Source of the DNA: DATARH01 sp035648415
GTDB lineage: Bacteria > Pseudomonadota > Alphaproteobacteria > ATCC43930 > CGMCC-115725
DNA: 35,924 nt
Reading direction: 5' to 3'
NCBI GenBank assembly: GCA_035648415.1
Contig: DASRLO010000020.1
Location: forward strand, 1-35,924
Within the stretch, counting starts at the first letter, position 1. Each line of letters starts with the position of its first letter. Below, in pieces: positions 15,624 to 25,652 of the stretch. The position numbers and the translations under genes were made by a program. The notes beneath the pieces were generated by a model. That model was not told the DNA's origin. It made no database searches and was given only the letters and a program-made list of their open reading frames with translations.

Positions 15624-15902
15624 CTACAAGGCGTCATCCAGGTCTTCGAGCCTCACGCCCTTGCCCGCTCGGATGCTTTCGCGCGCCTTGGCGACTCGCG
15701 ACAGGAATCGCGGATCGTTTACGAGCCGATATTCAAACCACTCATCCTCGGTTGCGAAGCCGATCAGCAAGCCGGCGGGCCGGCCACGGCGAGTAATGAT
15801 GATCTCACCCTTTTCGGCCTCGCGAAGGAGATGCGAAAAATCGTCTCGGAGCTCGGAAAGTGGCACCCGCCTCATGGCGGACTTCCGAACCGGCTCAACC
15901 AT
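15624..15902 (-). CDS. Phd/YefM-type antitoxin
   Basis: The 92-residue product reads P-L-S-E-L-R-D-D-F-S-H-L-L near 14-26 and then E-K-G-E-I-I-I-T-R-R-G-R-P-A-G-L-L, the Phd/YefM fold that forms a DNA-binding dimer and neutralises RelE/Doc-type toxins through its C-terminal tail. ATG 15902 is preceded by GGGGAGG at good spacing; a longer start at 15959 is less likely. The start overlaps the end of the upstream toxin gene, which is broken, so this antitoxin appears orphaned. It precedes the molybdenum hydroxylase gene by 22 nt and may be cotranscribed with it. It could still act as a repressor of its own promoter. Confidence 0.85.
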   Translation of the reverse strand: MVEPVRKSAMRRVPLSELRDDFSHLLREAEKGEIIITRRGRPAGLLIGFATEDEWFEYRLVNDPRFLSRVAKARESIRAGKGVRLEDLDDAL

Positions 15903-16163
15903 GTATCCGCCTCCCCTTTGCTGAAACCGCGATAATTTCAACGGTCGTATCGAACACATCGTAGAATACTCGAATATTGCCTACACGAAGGCGCTATTGC
16001 GGTCGCTCAAACCCGCGCAATCGCTTGATCCGGCCCGGCTAGTTCTCAGTGGCTGGTGCCGGAGATGGGTTTCGAGCGCCGATCTGACCGCGGCTCGACT
16101 ATTCGCTTTGACGGTCTTCAGGTCATCCACGGCTTCCGGCGCCCACACGATGTCGAATGGCAT
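15895..16163 (-). pseudogene. RelE/ParE-family toxin, broken by a frameshift and a stop codon
   Basis: From ATG 16163 the frame reads MPFDIVWAPEAVDDL, a RelE-type opening (normally about 90 residues), then falls apart after L-R-H-Q-P. Adding one C in the CGGCCCGG run (16031-16038) restores I-K-R-L-R-G-F-E-R-P-Q, then an in-frame TAG (complement of 15994-15996) where relatives have Tyr or similar, then R-L-R-V-G-N-I-R-V-F-Y-D-V and A-V-S-A-K-G, the canonical RelE C-terminal half. With one base added the full length is 270 nt (89 residues), ending 8 nt inside the antitoxin gene. Two independent lesions make a sequencing error an unlikely explanation for both. Confidence 0.82.
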
Positions 16164-16305
16164 TCTCTACCGTCCGGCGCGGGCTGACGGAATTGCTGAT
16201 GTTCCTTCGCGAGAGGGCCTCGGTAACGAGAGCCGCTTCGCCCGCGTCGCGAATGGCTTATGATAGGGCCGTGGATGGCGCTTCGTCTGCCGGAGTTTTG
16301 ATCCC

Positions 16306-18519
16306 ATGCCTTTCCTCATGCGGCGCGGGCTGATTTATATCTTGCCGCTGGTCGGGCTGGCGATCGCGCTTGTGGCCCGCCTCGCCGCGCCGGATTTGCT
16401 CGACCGGCTGATGCTGATCTCGTTCGATACGTATCAGCGTATCGCGCCGCGCCCGCCGGGCGACGCGCCGATCAGCGTCGTCGACATCGACGAAAAGAGC
16501 ATCAACACCTACGGCCAATGGCCATGGTCGCGCGGCCTCGACGCGCAACTGCTCGACAAGCTGCGCGAGGCCGGCGCGGCGGTCGTCGCATTCGACATCG
16601 TCTTCGCCGAGCCCGACCGCACCTCGCCCAAGCTGCTCCTGGCCCAGCTCAACAAGCGGGGCGACGTCTCGGAAGACACCTCGCGGCTGCTCTCGGCGCT
16701 GCCCGACCCCGACGAGAGCCTCGCCGCGGCGATGAAATCGATGCCGACGGTCACCGGCTTCATCCTGACCGAGCATGGCGAGAACCCGAAGCCGGCGCAG
16801 AAGGCCGGTTATGCCTTCGCCGGCGACAACCCGCTGCAATTCGTCGACGCGTACCCGGCGGCGATCACCGACCTCCCGGCGTTCCAGTCGGTCGCGCTCG
16901 GCAATGGCTTCCTGAACCAACACCTCGATTGGGACCAGATCGTCCGCCGCGTGCCGCTGATCATGCGGCTGGGGGACAAGCCGGTGTTCTCGCTGGTCGC
17001 CGAAACGCTGCGCGTCGTCACCGGCGCGCATACCTATGTGGCGCGCGCGTCCGGCGCCAGCGGCGAGAAGAGTTTCGGCGAAAACACCGGCCTCACCACC
17101 GTGAAGATCGGGCCGCTGGCGATCCCCACCGACTCCGCCGGACGGGTCTGGGTCTACTATTCGAAGCCGCGCCTCGAACGCTTCGTTTCCGCCGCCAGCA
17201 TCCTTTCCGGCGATTTCGATCCGGAGAAGATCAAGGACCACATCATCCTGATCGGCACCTCGGCCGCCGGTGTCGTCAACGATCTGCAGGCGACCCCGGT
17301 CGGCGCCGGGATTCCGGGGGTCGAGGTCCACGCGCAGCTGCTGGAGCAGATCCTTGGCGGCGTCTACCTGTCGCGCCCGGATTGGGCCAAAGGTGCGGAA
17401 ATCTTGTTCGCGATGCTGTTCAGCACCGTGCTCATCATCGTGCTGCCCAGCATCGGGGCGATGCCGAGCGCGATCCTCGGGCTCGCGGCGATCGTGATCG
17501 CGATCGGCACCTCATGGTTTACCTTCCGCGACGCGCACCTGCTGGTCGATCCGGTCTATCCGACGATCGTGCTGCTGATGGTCTATTTCACCTCGTCGAT
17601 CATCGGCTACCTGCGCACCGAGGTGCGCCAGTCCCAGATCCGCAGCGCGTTCTCGCGCTACATGTCGCCGCAATACGTGGCGCAACTCGCGCGCAACCCC
17701 GAAAAGCTCCAGCTCGGCGGCGAGTACAAGCAGCTGAGCGTGATGTTCTGCGACATCCGCGGCTTTACAACATTGTCGGAGGGGCTCGACGCGCGCGCGC
17801 TCACCCAGTTGATGAACAGCTTCACCTCGCCGATGAGCGACATCATCGCCGACTGTCACGGCACCATCGACAAGTATATCGGCGACTGCATCATGGCATT
17901 CTGGAACGCCCCGCTCGACGATCCCGAACACGCCAAGAATGCGGTGCGCGCCGCCCAGGGCATCCGAAGCAAGCTTGTCGATCTGAACCGCAGCCTCAAG
18001 GCCGAGGCGGAAGCCGCGGGCAAGGTCTATCACGAGCTGCGGGTTGGGATCGGCATCAACAGCGGGGAATGCGTCGTCGGCAATTTCGGGTCGGAGCGCC
18101 GCTTCAACTATTCGCTGATGGGCGACCCGGTGAACCTCGCCTCGCGGCTCGAAGGGCTATGCAAGCTCTACCACGTCGATCTGGTGATCGGCGAGGAAAC
18201 CGCCGTGATGCTCGGCAATTCGGATTTGATCGAACTCGACCTCGTCGCGGTCAAGGGCAAGTCGCAAGGCGTCAAGGTCTTCACGCTGGCTCCCGACGAC
18301 GAAGACGAGATGCCGTACAAGAACCCGCATGCCGACCTGATCGCAGCCTACCGCCGGCAGGATTGGGCGTCGGCGCTCTCCGCCTTGGGCCAGGCGCCGC
18401 TCGCCGCCGCGCGGTACCTGGCGCCGGTCTACGAGCTCTACCGCGGCCGCATCGCCCATTTCCAGATCGAGCCGCCGCCGCCCGACTGGGACGGCGTCTA
18501 CACCGCCACGGAAAAATAG
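16306..18519 (+). CDS. CHASE2-domain class III adenylate/guanylate cyclase
   Basis: This 737-residue membrane protein has a first membrane segment at about 8-27, a large periplasmic CHASE2 sensor domain (about 35-350, including V-V-D-I-D-E-K-S and G-Q-W-P-W-S-R), two or three further membrane segments at about 360-440, and a cytoplasmic cyclase domain (about 470-650). Metal-binding aspartates are Asp 483 (F-C-D-I-R-G-F-T) and Asp 527 (K-Y-I-G-D); transition-state residues are Asn 610 and Arg 614 (V-N-L-A-S-R). Lys 523 suits adenine; the paired position is Ser 603 rather than Asp, as in many bacterial adenylyl cyclases with Thr or Ser. It should make cAMP in response to an unknown external signal. 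ATG 16306 is followed by a second in-frame ATG at 16318. A weak -10 (TATGAT, 16258-16263) lies upstream. Confidence 0.93.
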   Translation: MPFLMRRGLIYILPLVGLAIALVARLAAPDLLDRLMLISFDTYQRIAPRPPGDAPISVVDIDEKSINTYGQWPWSRGLDAQLLDKLREAGAAVVAFDIVFAEPDRTSPKLLLAQLNKRGDVSEDTSRLLSALPDPDESLAAAMKSMPTVTGFILTEHGENPKPAQKAGYAFAGDNPLQFVDAYPAAITDLPAFQSVALGNGFLNQHLDWDQIVRRVPLIMRLGDKPVFSLVAETLRVVTGAHTYVARASGASGEKSFGENTGLTTVKIGPLAIPTDSAGRVWVYYSKPRLERFVSAASILSGDFDPEKIKDHIILIGTSAAGVVNDLQATPVGAGIPGVEVHAQLLEQILGGVYLSRPDWAKGAEILFAMLFSTVLIIVLPSIGAMPSAILGLAAIVIAIGTSWFTFRDAHLLVDPVYPTIVLLMVYFTSSIIGYLRTEVRQSQIRSAFSRYMSPQYVAQLARNPEKLQLGGEYKQLSVMFCDIRGFTTLSEGLDARALTQLMNSFTSPMSDIIADCHGTIDKYIGDCIMAFWNAPLDDPEHAKNAVRAAQGIRSKLVDLNRSLKAEAEAAGKVYHELRVGIGINSGECVVGNFGSERRFNYSLMGDPVNLASRLEGLCKLYHVDLVIGEETAVMLGNSDLIELDLVAVKGKSQGVKVFTLAPDDEDEMPYKNPHADLIAAYRRQDWASALSALGQAPLAAARYLAPVYELYRGRIAHFQIEPPPPDWDGVYTATEK

Positions 18520-18731
18520 CGGCCGCTTAGGCGGCCGGTCCCGCCGAGCGCTTCCATTAGACGTTATGTCCCCGGGCTGACGCCGGCGGCCCGCCCTTTC
18601 GTGCATTAAGAGAAGCGAGGGTTGCTCGGGCGAGCCGAGCCGGGCCGAGCCTCATGCACGAGGGCGGACCATGGGAGGTGTTTCATTATCTTTGGTTGTC
18701 AACCCTGCCGGCTTTGCCGTTAAGATGGCCC
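18520..18731. other. Intergenic region between the cyclase and pyrE
   Basis: GGCCGC-TTAG-GCGGCC just after the cyclase stop (18521-18536) forms a short perfect hairpin without a T-run, possibly a weak terminator. A GC-rich run (CGAGCCGAGCCGGGCCGAGCC, near 18631-18651) contains three copies of a GAGCC-type unit. A candidate promoter for pyrE lies at about 18695-18726. No gene is seen. Confidence 0.45.
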
Positions 18732-19430
18732 ATGGCCGATGCTCCGCGCTCCGACCGCACCGCAGTCGAGAGCGATGCGGCGGAAACCACCGCCCGCATC
18801 CTCCTCGAAACTCAGGCCGTGCTGTTCCGGCCGGACAATCCGTTCACCTTCACCTCGGGACGACTGTCGCCGGTCTATGTCGATTGCCGTCGACTGATCT
18901 CGTTCCCGCGCGCCCGGCGCAAGCTGATGGACATGGGCGCCAAGCTGATCGAGAACCGAATCGGGTTCGAATCGCTGGACGCCATCGCCGGCGGCGAGAC
19001 CGCCGGCATCCCGTTCGCCGCATGGATCGCCGACCGGCTGTCGCTGCCGATGCTGTATGTGCGAAAGCAGGCCAAGGGCTTTGGCCGCAACGCCCAGATC
19101 GAAGGCGAATTGAAGGACGATGCCCGCGTGCTGCTGGTCGAGGACCTCGCCAGCGAGGGCACCTCGAAGCTCAATTTCGTCCGCGCGATCCGCCAGGCCG
19201 GCGGCGAGATCAGCCATACCTTCGTGATCTTCAACTACGGCATCTTTCCGCACACCGAATCGAGCCTTGCCGCCGAGGGCATCACCTTGCACGCGCTCGC
19301 CACGTGGTGGGATGTCGCGGCGACCGCCGAAAAGATGGGGCGGTTCGAGCCCGGGCAGTACGACAAGATCAGAAGCTTCCTCGAAGACCCCGAGCACTGG
19401 CCGGCCAAGTCCGCCACCGCGGCGCGCTGA
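18732..19430 (+). CDS. pyrE: Orotate phosphoribosyltransferase
   Basis: PyrE joins orotate and PRPP to OMP in pyrimidine synthesis. The 232-residue product carries the PRPP-binding V-L-L-V-E-D-L-A-S-E-G-T-S-K motif and the G-G-E-T-A-G-I-P substrate loop. Relatives of this longer alphaproteobacterial type continue past the core with a W-W-D segment (A-T-W-W-D-V-A), which is present here. ATG 18732 (MADAPRSD) is preferred; the frame stays open upstream to 18654 but that leader is not family-like. Upstream, TTGTCA lies about 19 nt before TAAGAT, a possible promoter that would give almost no leader. It is probably transcribed alone: the cyclase ends 212 nt upstream. Confidence 0.92.
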   Translation: MADAPRSDRTAVESDAAETTARILLETQAVLFRPDNPFTFTSGRLSPVYVDCRRLISFPRARRKLMDMGAKLIENRIGFESLDAIAGGETAGIPFAAWIADRLSLPMLYVRKQAKGFGRNAQIEGELKDDARVLLVEDLASEGTSKLNFVRAIRQAGGEISHTFVIFNYGIFPHTESSLAAEGITLHALATWWDVAATAEKMGRFEPGQYDKIRSFLEDPEHWPAKSATAAR

Positions 19431-19534
19431 AGCTGGATTGGTTTAGGCGGGCTATTTTCAGCCCTTGGCGTGGCGCGCGAGGACGGGCTGCTGGTCCCGG
19501 AAGCAGGCCATCGCCGGGCGAAGCAGGTCGCGGA

Positions 19535-19676
19535 TTGACCACCCTCGCCACCGCGCTCGATCCGCGTCGGAGGCGTTCCGCGCCAAGGCGGCGGCGATGC
19601 GGGGGATCGCGGGGCTGCGCGCCAAACCGCGGCCGTCACTTTCGGCGGCGTTGCGGCAGCGGCGCCCATCGGCCCA
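19535..19676 (+). pseudogene. Decayed duplicate of the mccB 5' end
   Basis: Starting at TTG 19535, ACCACCCTCGCCACCGCGCT and what follows match the start of mccB at 20187 almost base for base for about 70 nt (the encoded protein would read TTLATALDPRSEAFRAKAAAMRG), then more loosely (L-R-A-K) for another 70 nt. The ATG has become TTG and one T is missing after about 25 nt, so no protein can be made. The fragment lies about 650 bp upstream of the intact gene, with a DUF202 gene between. Confidence 0.8.
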
Positions 19677-19694
19677 TCCACATTGTTGAGCGAC

Positions 19695-20081
19695 ATGATC
19701 CGGAATTTTAGCGACCACGCGGCGAACGAGCGGACCTTTCTCGCCTGGGTGCGCACGGCCATTGCGGTTATGGCCTTTGGCTTCCTCGTCGAAAAATTCG
19801 ACCTGTTCGTGGCGATCGCGGCTCCCTCGCTGGGCGGCCGGACGCCGTCGTTGCCGGGGCAAGAATTCGGCAATATCGCCGGACTGTCGCTGGTCGTCCT
19901 CGGCACCGCCATGGTGGCGATCGCGGCGGCCCGCTTTCTCGTCACCGGCAAATACATCGACAGCGGGGAGCAGCGCCCCGGCTCCGGCACCCGTATCGAT
20001 CTGGCCCTCGCGATACTGCTGGTCCTGCTGGGTTGCGCGCTCTTCGTTTATCTGTCGCACGCTCTGGCGAGCCAACTCTGA
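19695..20081 (+). CDS. DUF202 (YidH-like) small membrane protein
   Basis: The 128-residue product opens with the DUF202 signature N-E-R-T-F-L-A-W-V-R-T-A at 11-22, leading into three predicted membrane helices (about 17-38, 60-82 and 100-122). Family members sit in the inner membrane; their function is unknown. ATG 19695 is preferred over the TTG codons at 19683 and 19686 because it places the signature at the usual distance from the start. The gene lies between a decayed copy of the mccB start and mccB itself, so it may have been inserted here by the event that made that duplicate. Confidence 0.88.
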   Translation: MIRNFSDHAANERTFLAWVRTAIAVMAFGFLVEKFDLFVAIAAPSLGGRTPSLPGQEFGNIAGLSLVVLGTAMVAIAAARFLVTGKYIDSGEQRPGSGTRIDLALAILLVLLGCALFVYLSHALASQL

Positions 20082-20186
20082 CCGGCCGCCGACAGGTTCC
20101 GGATGGTCCAGGCCAAACGCGGCCAGGGTGACCGGGCGCTTTCCGCTTGCCAGTAGACGCCTGCCTTGCAAGGTTCAGGGTTGGCC

Positions 20187-21794
20187 ATGACCACCCTCGC
20201 CACCGCGCTCGACCCGCGTTCGGAAGCGTTTCGCGCCAATGCGGCGGCGATGCGCGTTGTGGTCGAGGAGTTGCGGGCGAAGAGCGCGGCGATCGCGCTC
20301 GGCGGGGACGCGGCGTCGCGGCGGCGGCATCTGGGGCGCGGCAAGCTGTTGGCGCGGGAACGGGTGCGGAATTTGCTCGACCCCGGCTCGCCGTTTCTCG
20401 AACTTTCCGCTTTTGCCGCCTACGGCATGTACGGCGACGAGGTGCCGGCGGCGGGGATCGTTACCGGTATCGGGCGCATCGCGGGCCAGGAATGCGTGAT
20501 TGTCGCCAACGACGCGACGGTCAAGGGCGGCACCTATTTCCCGATGACGGTCAAGAAACACCTGCGCGCGCAGGAGATCGCCTGGCAGAACCGGCTGCCG
20601 TGCCTCTACCTCGTCGATTCGGGCGGCGCGTTCCTGCCGGCGCAGGACGAGGTGTTCCCCGACCGCGAGCATTTCGGCCGCATCTTTTTCAACCAGGCGC
20701 AGCTGTCGGCGGCGGGGGTGCCGCAGATCGCGATCGTCATGGGGTCGTGCACCGCGGGAGGCGCCTATGTGCCGGCGATGTCGGACGAGAGCATCATCGT
20801 CAAGGGAGAGGGCACGATCTTTCTCGGGGGCCCGCCGCTGGTCAAGGCGGCGACCGGCGAGGTGGTGTCGGCCGAGGAACTGGGCGGCGCCGACGTGCAC
20901 AGCCGGGTCTCGGGGGTCACCGACCATTACGCGCTCGACGACCGCCACGCGCTAGGCATCGCGCGGCGGATCGTCGGCAACCTCAACCGAAAGAAGACCC
21001 TGTCGCTCGACGTCAAGGAGCCGCGCGACCCGTTATACCCGGCGGAGGATTTGTACGGGGTGATCCCGGCCGACACGCGCCGGCCCTACGATGTGCGCGA
21101 GGTGATCGCGCGGGTCGCCGACGCCAGCGAATTCGACGAGTTCAAAGAGCTTTACGGCCAGACGCTGGTGTGCGGCTTCGCGCGGGTCTGGGGCTACCCG
21201 GTCGGCATCCTCGCCAATAACGGCATCCTGTTTTCCGAGAGCGCGCTGAAGGGCGCGCATTTTATCGAATTATGCGCCCAGCGCGGCATCCCGCTCGTCT
21301 TCCTGCAGAACATCACCGGCTTTATGGTCGGGCGGAAATACGAGGCGGGCGGCATCGCCAAGGACGGCGCCAAGCTGGTGACCGCGGTCGCCACCGCCGC
21401 GGTGCCGAAATTCACCGTGATCATCGGCGGCAGCTTTGGCGCCGGCAATTACGGCATGTGCGGGCGCGCCTACGGCCCCAGGTTTTTGTGGATGTGGCCC
21501 AATGCGCGCATCTCGGTGATGGGCGGCGAGCAGGCCGCCGCGGTGCTGGCGACGGTGCGGCGCGACGGCATGGCGGCGCGCGGGGAGGACTGGCCGGCGG
21601 CCGCGGAAGAGGCCTTCAAGGCGCCGATCCGCGCCCAGTACGAGACCCAGGGCCACCCTTATTACGCCAGCGCGCGGTTGTGGGACGACGGCATCATCGA
21701 CCCGGCCGAGACCCGGACGGTGCTGGGGCTGTCGCTCTCCGCCAGCCTCAACGCGCCGATCGAGAAGACCAAGTTCGGCGTGTTCCGGATGTGA
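20187..21794 (+). CDS. mccB: 3-Methylcrotonyl-CoA carboxylase, carboxyltransferase (beta) subunit
   Basis: MccB moves the carboxyl group from the biotin on MccA to 3-methylcrotonyl-CoA in leucine breakdown. The 535-residue protein begins L-A-T-A-L-D-P-R-S-E-A-F as in MCC beta subunits and has both carboxyltransferase halves: the R-G-K-L-L-A-R-E-R and G-S-C-T-A-G-G-A-Y-V-P-A-M-S-D segments, then Q-N-I-T-G-F-M-V-G and G-S-F-G-A-G-N-Y-G-M-C-G-R-A-Y. The latter motif favours methylcrotonyl- over propionyl-CoA carboxylase. ATG 20187 chosen. The partner mccA follows after a 266-bp inverted-repeat element rather than by the usual short gap. Other genes of the leucine/isovalerate cluster (ivd, liuC/mvaB) are not in the window. 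Confidence 0.93.
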   Translation: MTTLATALDPRSEAFRANAAAMRVVVEELRAKSAAIALGGDAASRRRHLGRGKLLARERVRNLLDPGSPFLELSAFAAYGMYGDEVPAAGIVTGIGRIAGQECVIVANDATVKGGTYFPMTVKKHLRAQEIAWQNRLPCLYLVDSGGAFLPAQDEVFPDREHFGRIFFNQAQLSAAGVPQIAIVMGSCTAGGAYVPAMSDESIIVKGEGTIFLGGPPLVKAATGEVVSAEELGGADVHSRVSGVTDHYALDDRHALGIARRIVGNLNRKKTLSLDVKEPRDPLYPAEDLYGVIPADTRRPYDVREVIARVADASEFDEFKELYGQTLVCGFARVWGYPVGILANNGILFSESALKGAHFIELCAQRGIPLVFLQNITGFMVGRKYEAGGIAKDGAKLVTAVATAAVPKFTVIIGGSFGAGNYGMCGRAYGPRFLWMWPNARISVMGGEQAAAVLATVRRDGMAARGEDWPAAAEEAFKAPIRAQYETQGHPYYASARLWDDGIIDPAETRTVLGLSLSASLNAPIEKTKFGVFRM

Positions 21795-21803
21795 GGGCCG
21801 CGA

Positions 21804-22059
21804 TAACCACGGAGGCGCGGAAGGCACGGAGAAGGGAATTTTACCGCGAAGGACGCAAAGGTTACGCAAAGGCCGCGAAGCCGGTCTAAACGACGCGAAG
21901 CGCCCGTAAGGTTCGAAGCGATGACGATCTCACCGTCTCATTGCCTCATTGTGGATTTTTGGTCGCGCTGCGCGCGATCGATAGATGCCGTCGCGTCCTT
22001 CGCGTAACCTTTGCGTCCTTCGCGGTAAAATTCCCTTCTCCGTGACTCTGTGGTGAAAA
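21804..22059. repeat. MITE-like element with 43-bp perfect inverted repeats
   Basis: The 43-bp segment at 21825-21867 is the exact reverse complement of 22002-22044. Both contain GAAGGGAATTTTACCGCGAA and GGACGCAAAGG. Outside them the similarity continues weakly (ACCACGGAGG against ACCACAGAG). The centre (21880-21990) is unrelated sequence with no open frame of note. The right end stops at the TTG start codon of mccA. The arm sequence is a type of dispersed repeat (CACGGAG...CGCGAAGGACGC) I recall from many bacterial genomes. Confidence 0.85.
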
Positions 22060-22060
22060 T

Positions 22061-24072
<2,012 letters not shown>

Positions 24073-24073
<1 letters not shown>

Positions 24074-24531
24074 TGGCCCCGCGGGACGATGGCGGCGGCT
24101 TCGGCGGCGGCTCGCTGCACCTCGTCAAGCTGGCGGTTGGAATCAGCGACCTCGATCATCTGCGGCAGATCCGCGCCGAGCGCGCCGCGCAGCGCGGGTG
24201 GAGCGCGGTGTATACCCGCAACCACCCGCGCCGCGCCGAGGCGGTGCTCGACGGCGGCTCGATCTACTGGGTGATCAAGGGCCAGATCCGCGTGCGCCAG
24301 CGCATCCTCGGCTTCCACGGCGAGCGCGACGACAACGGTCGCCTCTATTGCCTGATCGAGGTCGACCAAGTGCTGGTGCCGACCCTGCCGCGCGCCTTCC
24401 GGCCGTTCCAGGGCTGGCGCTACCTCTTGCCCTGCGATGTGCCGAAGGATGCCCCGGGCGGCCTCGGCGGCGACTTCGCCGCGCTGCCCGACCACATGCT
24501 CGTCGAACTGCGCGAGCTTGGGCTGATCTGA
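24073..24531 (+). CDS. DUF1489-family protein
   Basis: This 152-residue protein has the DUF1489 pattern I recall from alphaproteobacteria: a short L-H-L-V-K-L start, a long loop, A-E-A-V-L-D-G-G-S-I-Y-W-V-I-K-G-Q near 53-69, an R-Q-R-I-L segment, R-P-F-Q-G-W-R-Y-L near 111-119 and a closing L-R-E-L-G-L-I. Function is unknown; no signal peptide or membrane segment, so probably cytosolic. Translational overlap with mccA (TGATG). The first 15 residues (glycine-rich) come partly from the repeat and are probably disordered. It is followed by a REP-like palindrome pair. Confidence 0.88.
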
Positions 24532-24538
24532 GCTCATT

Positions 24539-24617
24539 CGTCACCCCCGCGAAAGCGGGGCCCAGGGCTACCGGCACGTCGCTCGCTCCCGGGTTCCCGC
24601 TTGCGCGGGAATGACGA
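24539..24617. repeat. REP-like palindrome pair, copy 1
   Basis: CGTCA-CCCCCGC-GAAA-GCGGGG on the left and TTCCCGC-TTGC-GCGGGAATGACG on the right, in inverted orientation, enclose about 30 nt (CCAGGGC...CGTCGCTC). The same design recurs at 30968-31046 and, with different sequence, at 29439-29518. It fills the gap between DUF1489 and the dioxygenase gene; its hairpins may end or protect the mccA-DUF1489 transcript. Confidence 0.85.
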
Positions 24618-24653
24618 TATAGTTGTTACCGAACGGCCGGTAAGGGCGCGCGC

Positions 24654-25616
24654 ATGATCCAGCACACGATCGAGGGCCCGAGCGCGTGGCGGCGCGGCGA
24701 TATCCGCGACGCGGATTACCGCGTCGCGCTCGACGGGCCGTGTCTCGACGAAATCCGCCGCGCCGTCGATGAGATCCGCGCCCATCCGCTGCCGACCATT
24801 CTGCGCACCCCCGCCGATCTCGACATGACCAATTGCCACGCGGCGATGGCCGAGGTGCGCCGCATCCTTAGGGAGGGCGTGCGCTTCGCGGTGGTCGACC
24901 GGCTGCCGGTCGAGGAGATATCGAAGGACGAGGCGGAGTGCATCTATTGGCTCCTGGCCTCGATGGTCGCGCGCCCGGTTGCGCAAAAGCTCGACGGCAC
25001 GATGATCTACAACGTGTGGGACACCGGCGGGCAAGCGCTGCCCGGCTCCGGCGTGAGGCCGGATTCGACCAACATCGAAATCCGCTTCCACATCGACAAC
25101 GCCTACAACACGACGCCGCCCGAATTCGTCGGGCTCCTCTGCCTGCACACCGCGAAATCGGGCGGGACGAGCCGCGTCCTCAGCTTCCACACCGTGCATA
25201 ACCGGCTCCTGGCGCGGCACCCGGAGCTGCTGCCGCGGCTTTACCGGCGGTTCTGGTTCGACCGCCAGCGCGAGTTCTTCCCCGGCGAGCCAGCCACCTT
25301 CTCGGCGGCGGTGTTCGAGGAGGGCGAGGAACTGCGCGCCCGGTTCAGCGTGCACCAGATCAATTCGGGCTACACGATGCAGGGCGAGCCGATCGACAAC
25401 GAAGGCGCCGCCGCGCTCGCCGCGATGCTCGAGGCGTTCGAGGACCCGGAACTGCCGATCGATTTCGAGTTCCAGCCCGGCGAAATCCAGTTTGTCGACA
25501 ACCGTACCCTCGGCCACAGCCGCACCGAGTTCGAGGACCACCCCGAACCCGAGCGCCGCCGCCACCTCGTCCGCCTCTGGCTGCGCGACCACGGCCGGCG
25601 CGCCTATACGGGGTAG
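24654..25616 (+). CDS. TauD/TfdA-family Fe(II)/2-oxoglutarate dioxygenase
   Basis: The 320-residue product has the Fe(II) facial triad of the TauD family: His 146 and Asp 148 in R-F-H-I-D-N-A-Y and His 288 in L-G-H-S-R-T-E-F. The 2-oxoglutarate arginine is probably in R-R-H-L-V-R-L-W near 304-311. The K-S-G-G-T-S-R-V-L-S segment is typical. Members hydroxylate taurine, butyrobetaine or amino acids; the substrate here cannot be read from sequence. It stands alone between the REP-like pair and a convergent secreted-protein gene. ATG 24654 follows a short non-repeat leader. Confidence 0.9.
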   Translation: MIQHTIEGPSAWRRGDIRDADYRVALDGPCLDEIRRAVDEIRAHPLPTILRTPADLDMTNCHAAMAEVRRILREGVRFAVVDRLPVEEISKDEAECIYWLLASMVARPVAQKLDGTMIYNVWDTGGQALPGSGVRPDSTNIEIRFHIDNAYNTTPPEFVGLLCLHTAKSGGTSRVLSFHTVHNRLLARHPELLPRLYRRFWFDRQREFFPGEPATFSAAVFEEGEELRARFSVHQINSGYTMQGEPIDNEGAAALAAMLEAFEDPELPIDFEFQPGEIQFVDNRTLGHSRTEFEDHPEPERRRHLVRLWLRDHGRRAYTG

Positions 25617-25652
25617 ATCAGTCTCGTGTTTTAGCCCTAGGGCCTAAGGGCG

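Noticed and set aside
16518..18530. 670-codon open frame overlapping the cyclase in another frame
   Set aside because: Extremely Arg-rich, without motifs; the cyclase frame carries all catalytic residues.
18695..18731. Leaderless pyrE mRNA from a promoter ending next to ATG 18732
   Set aside because: The -10 match is only 4 of 6 and spacing is about 19 nt; too weak to list as a promoter.
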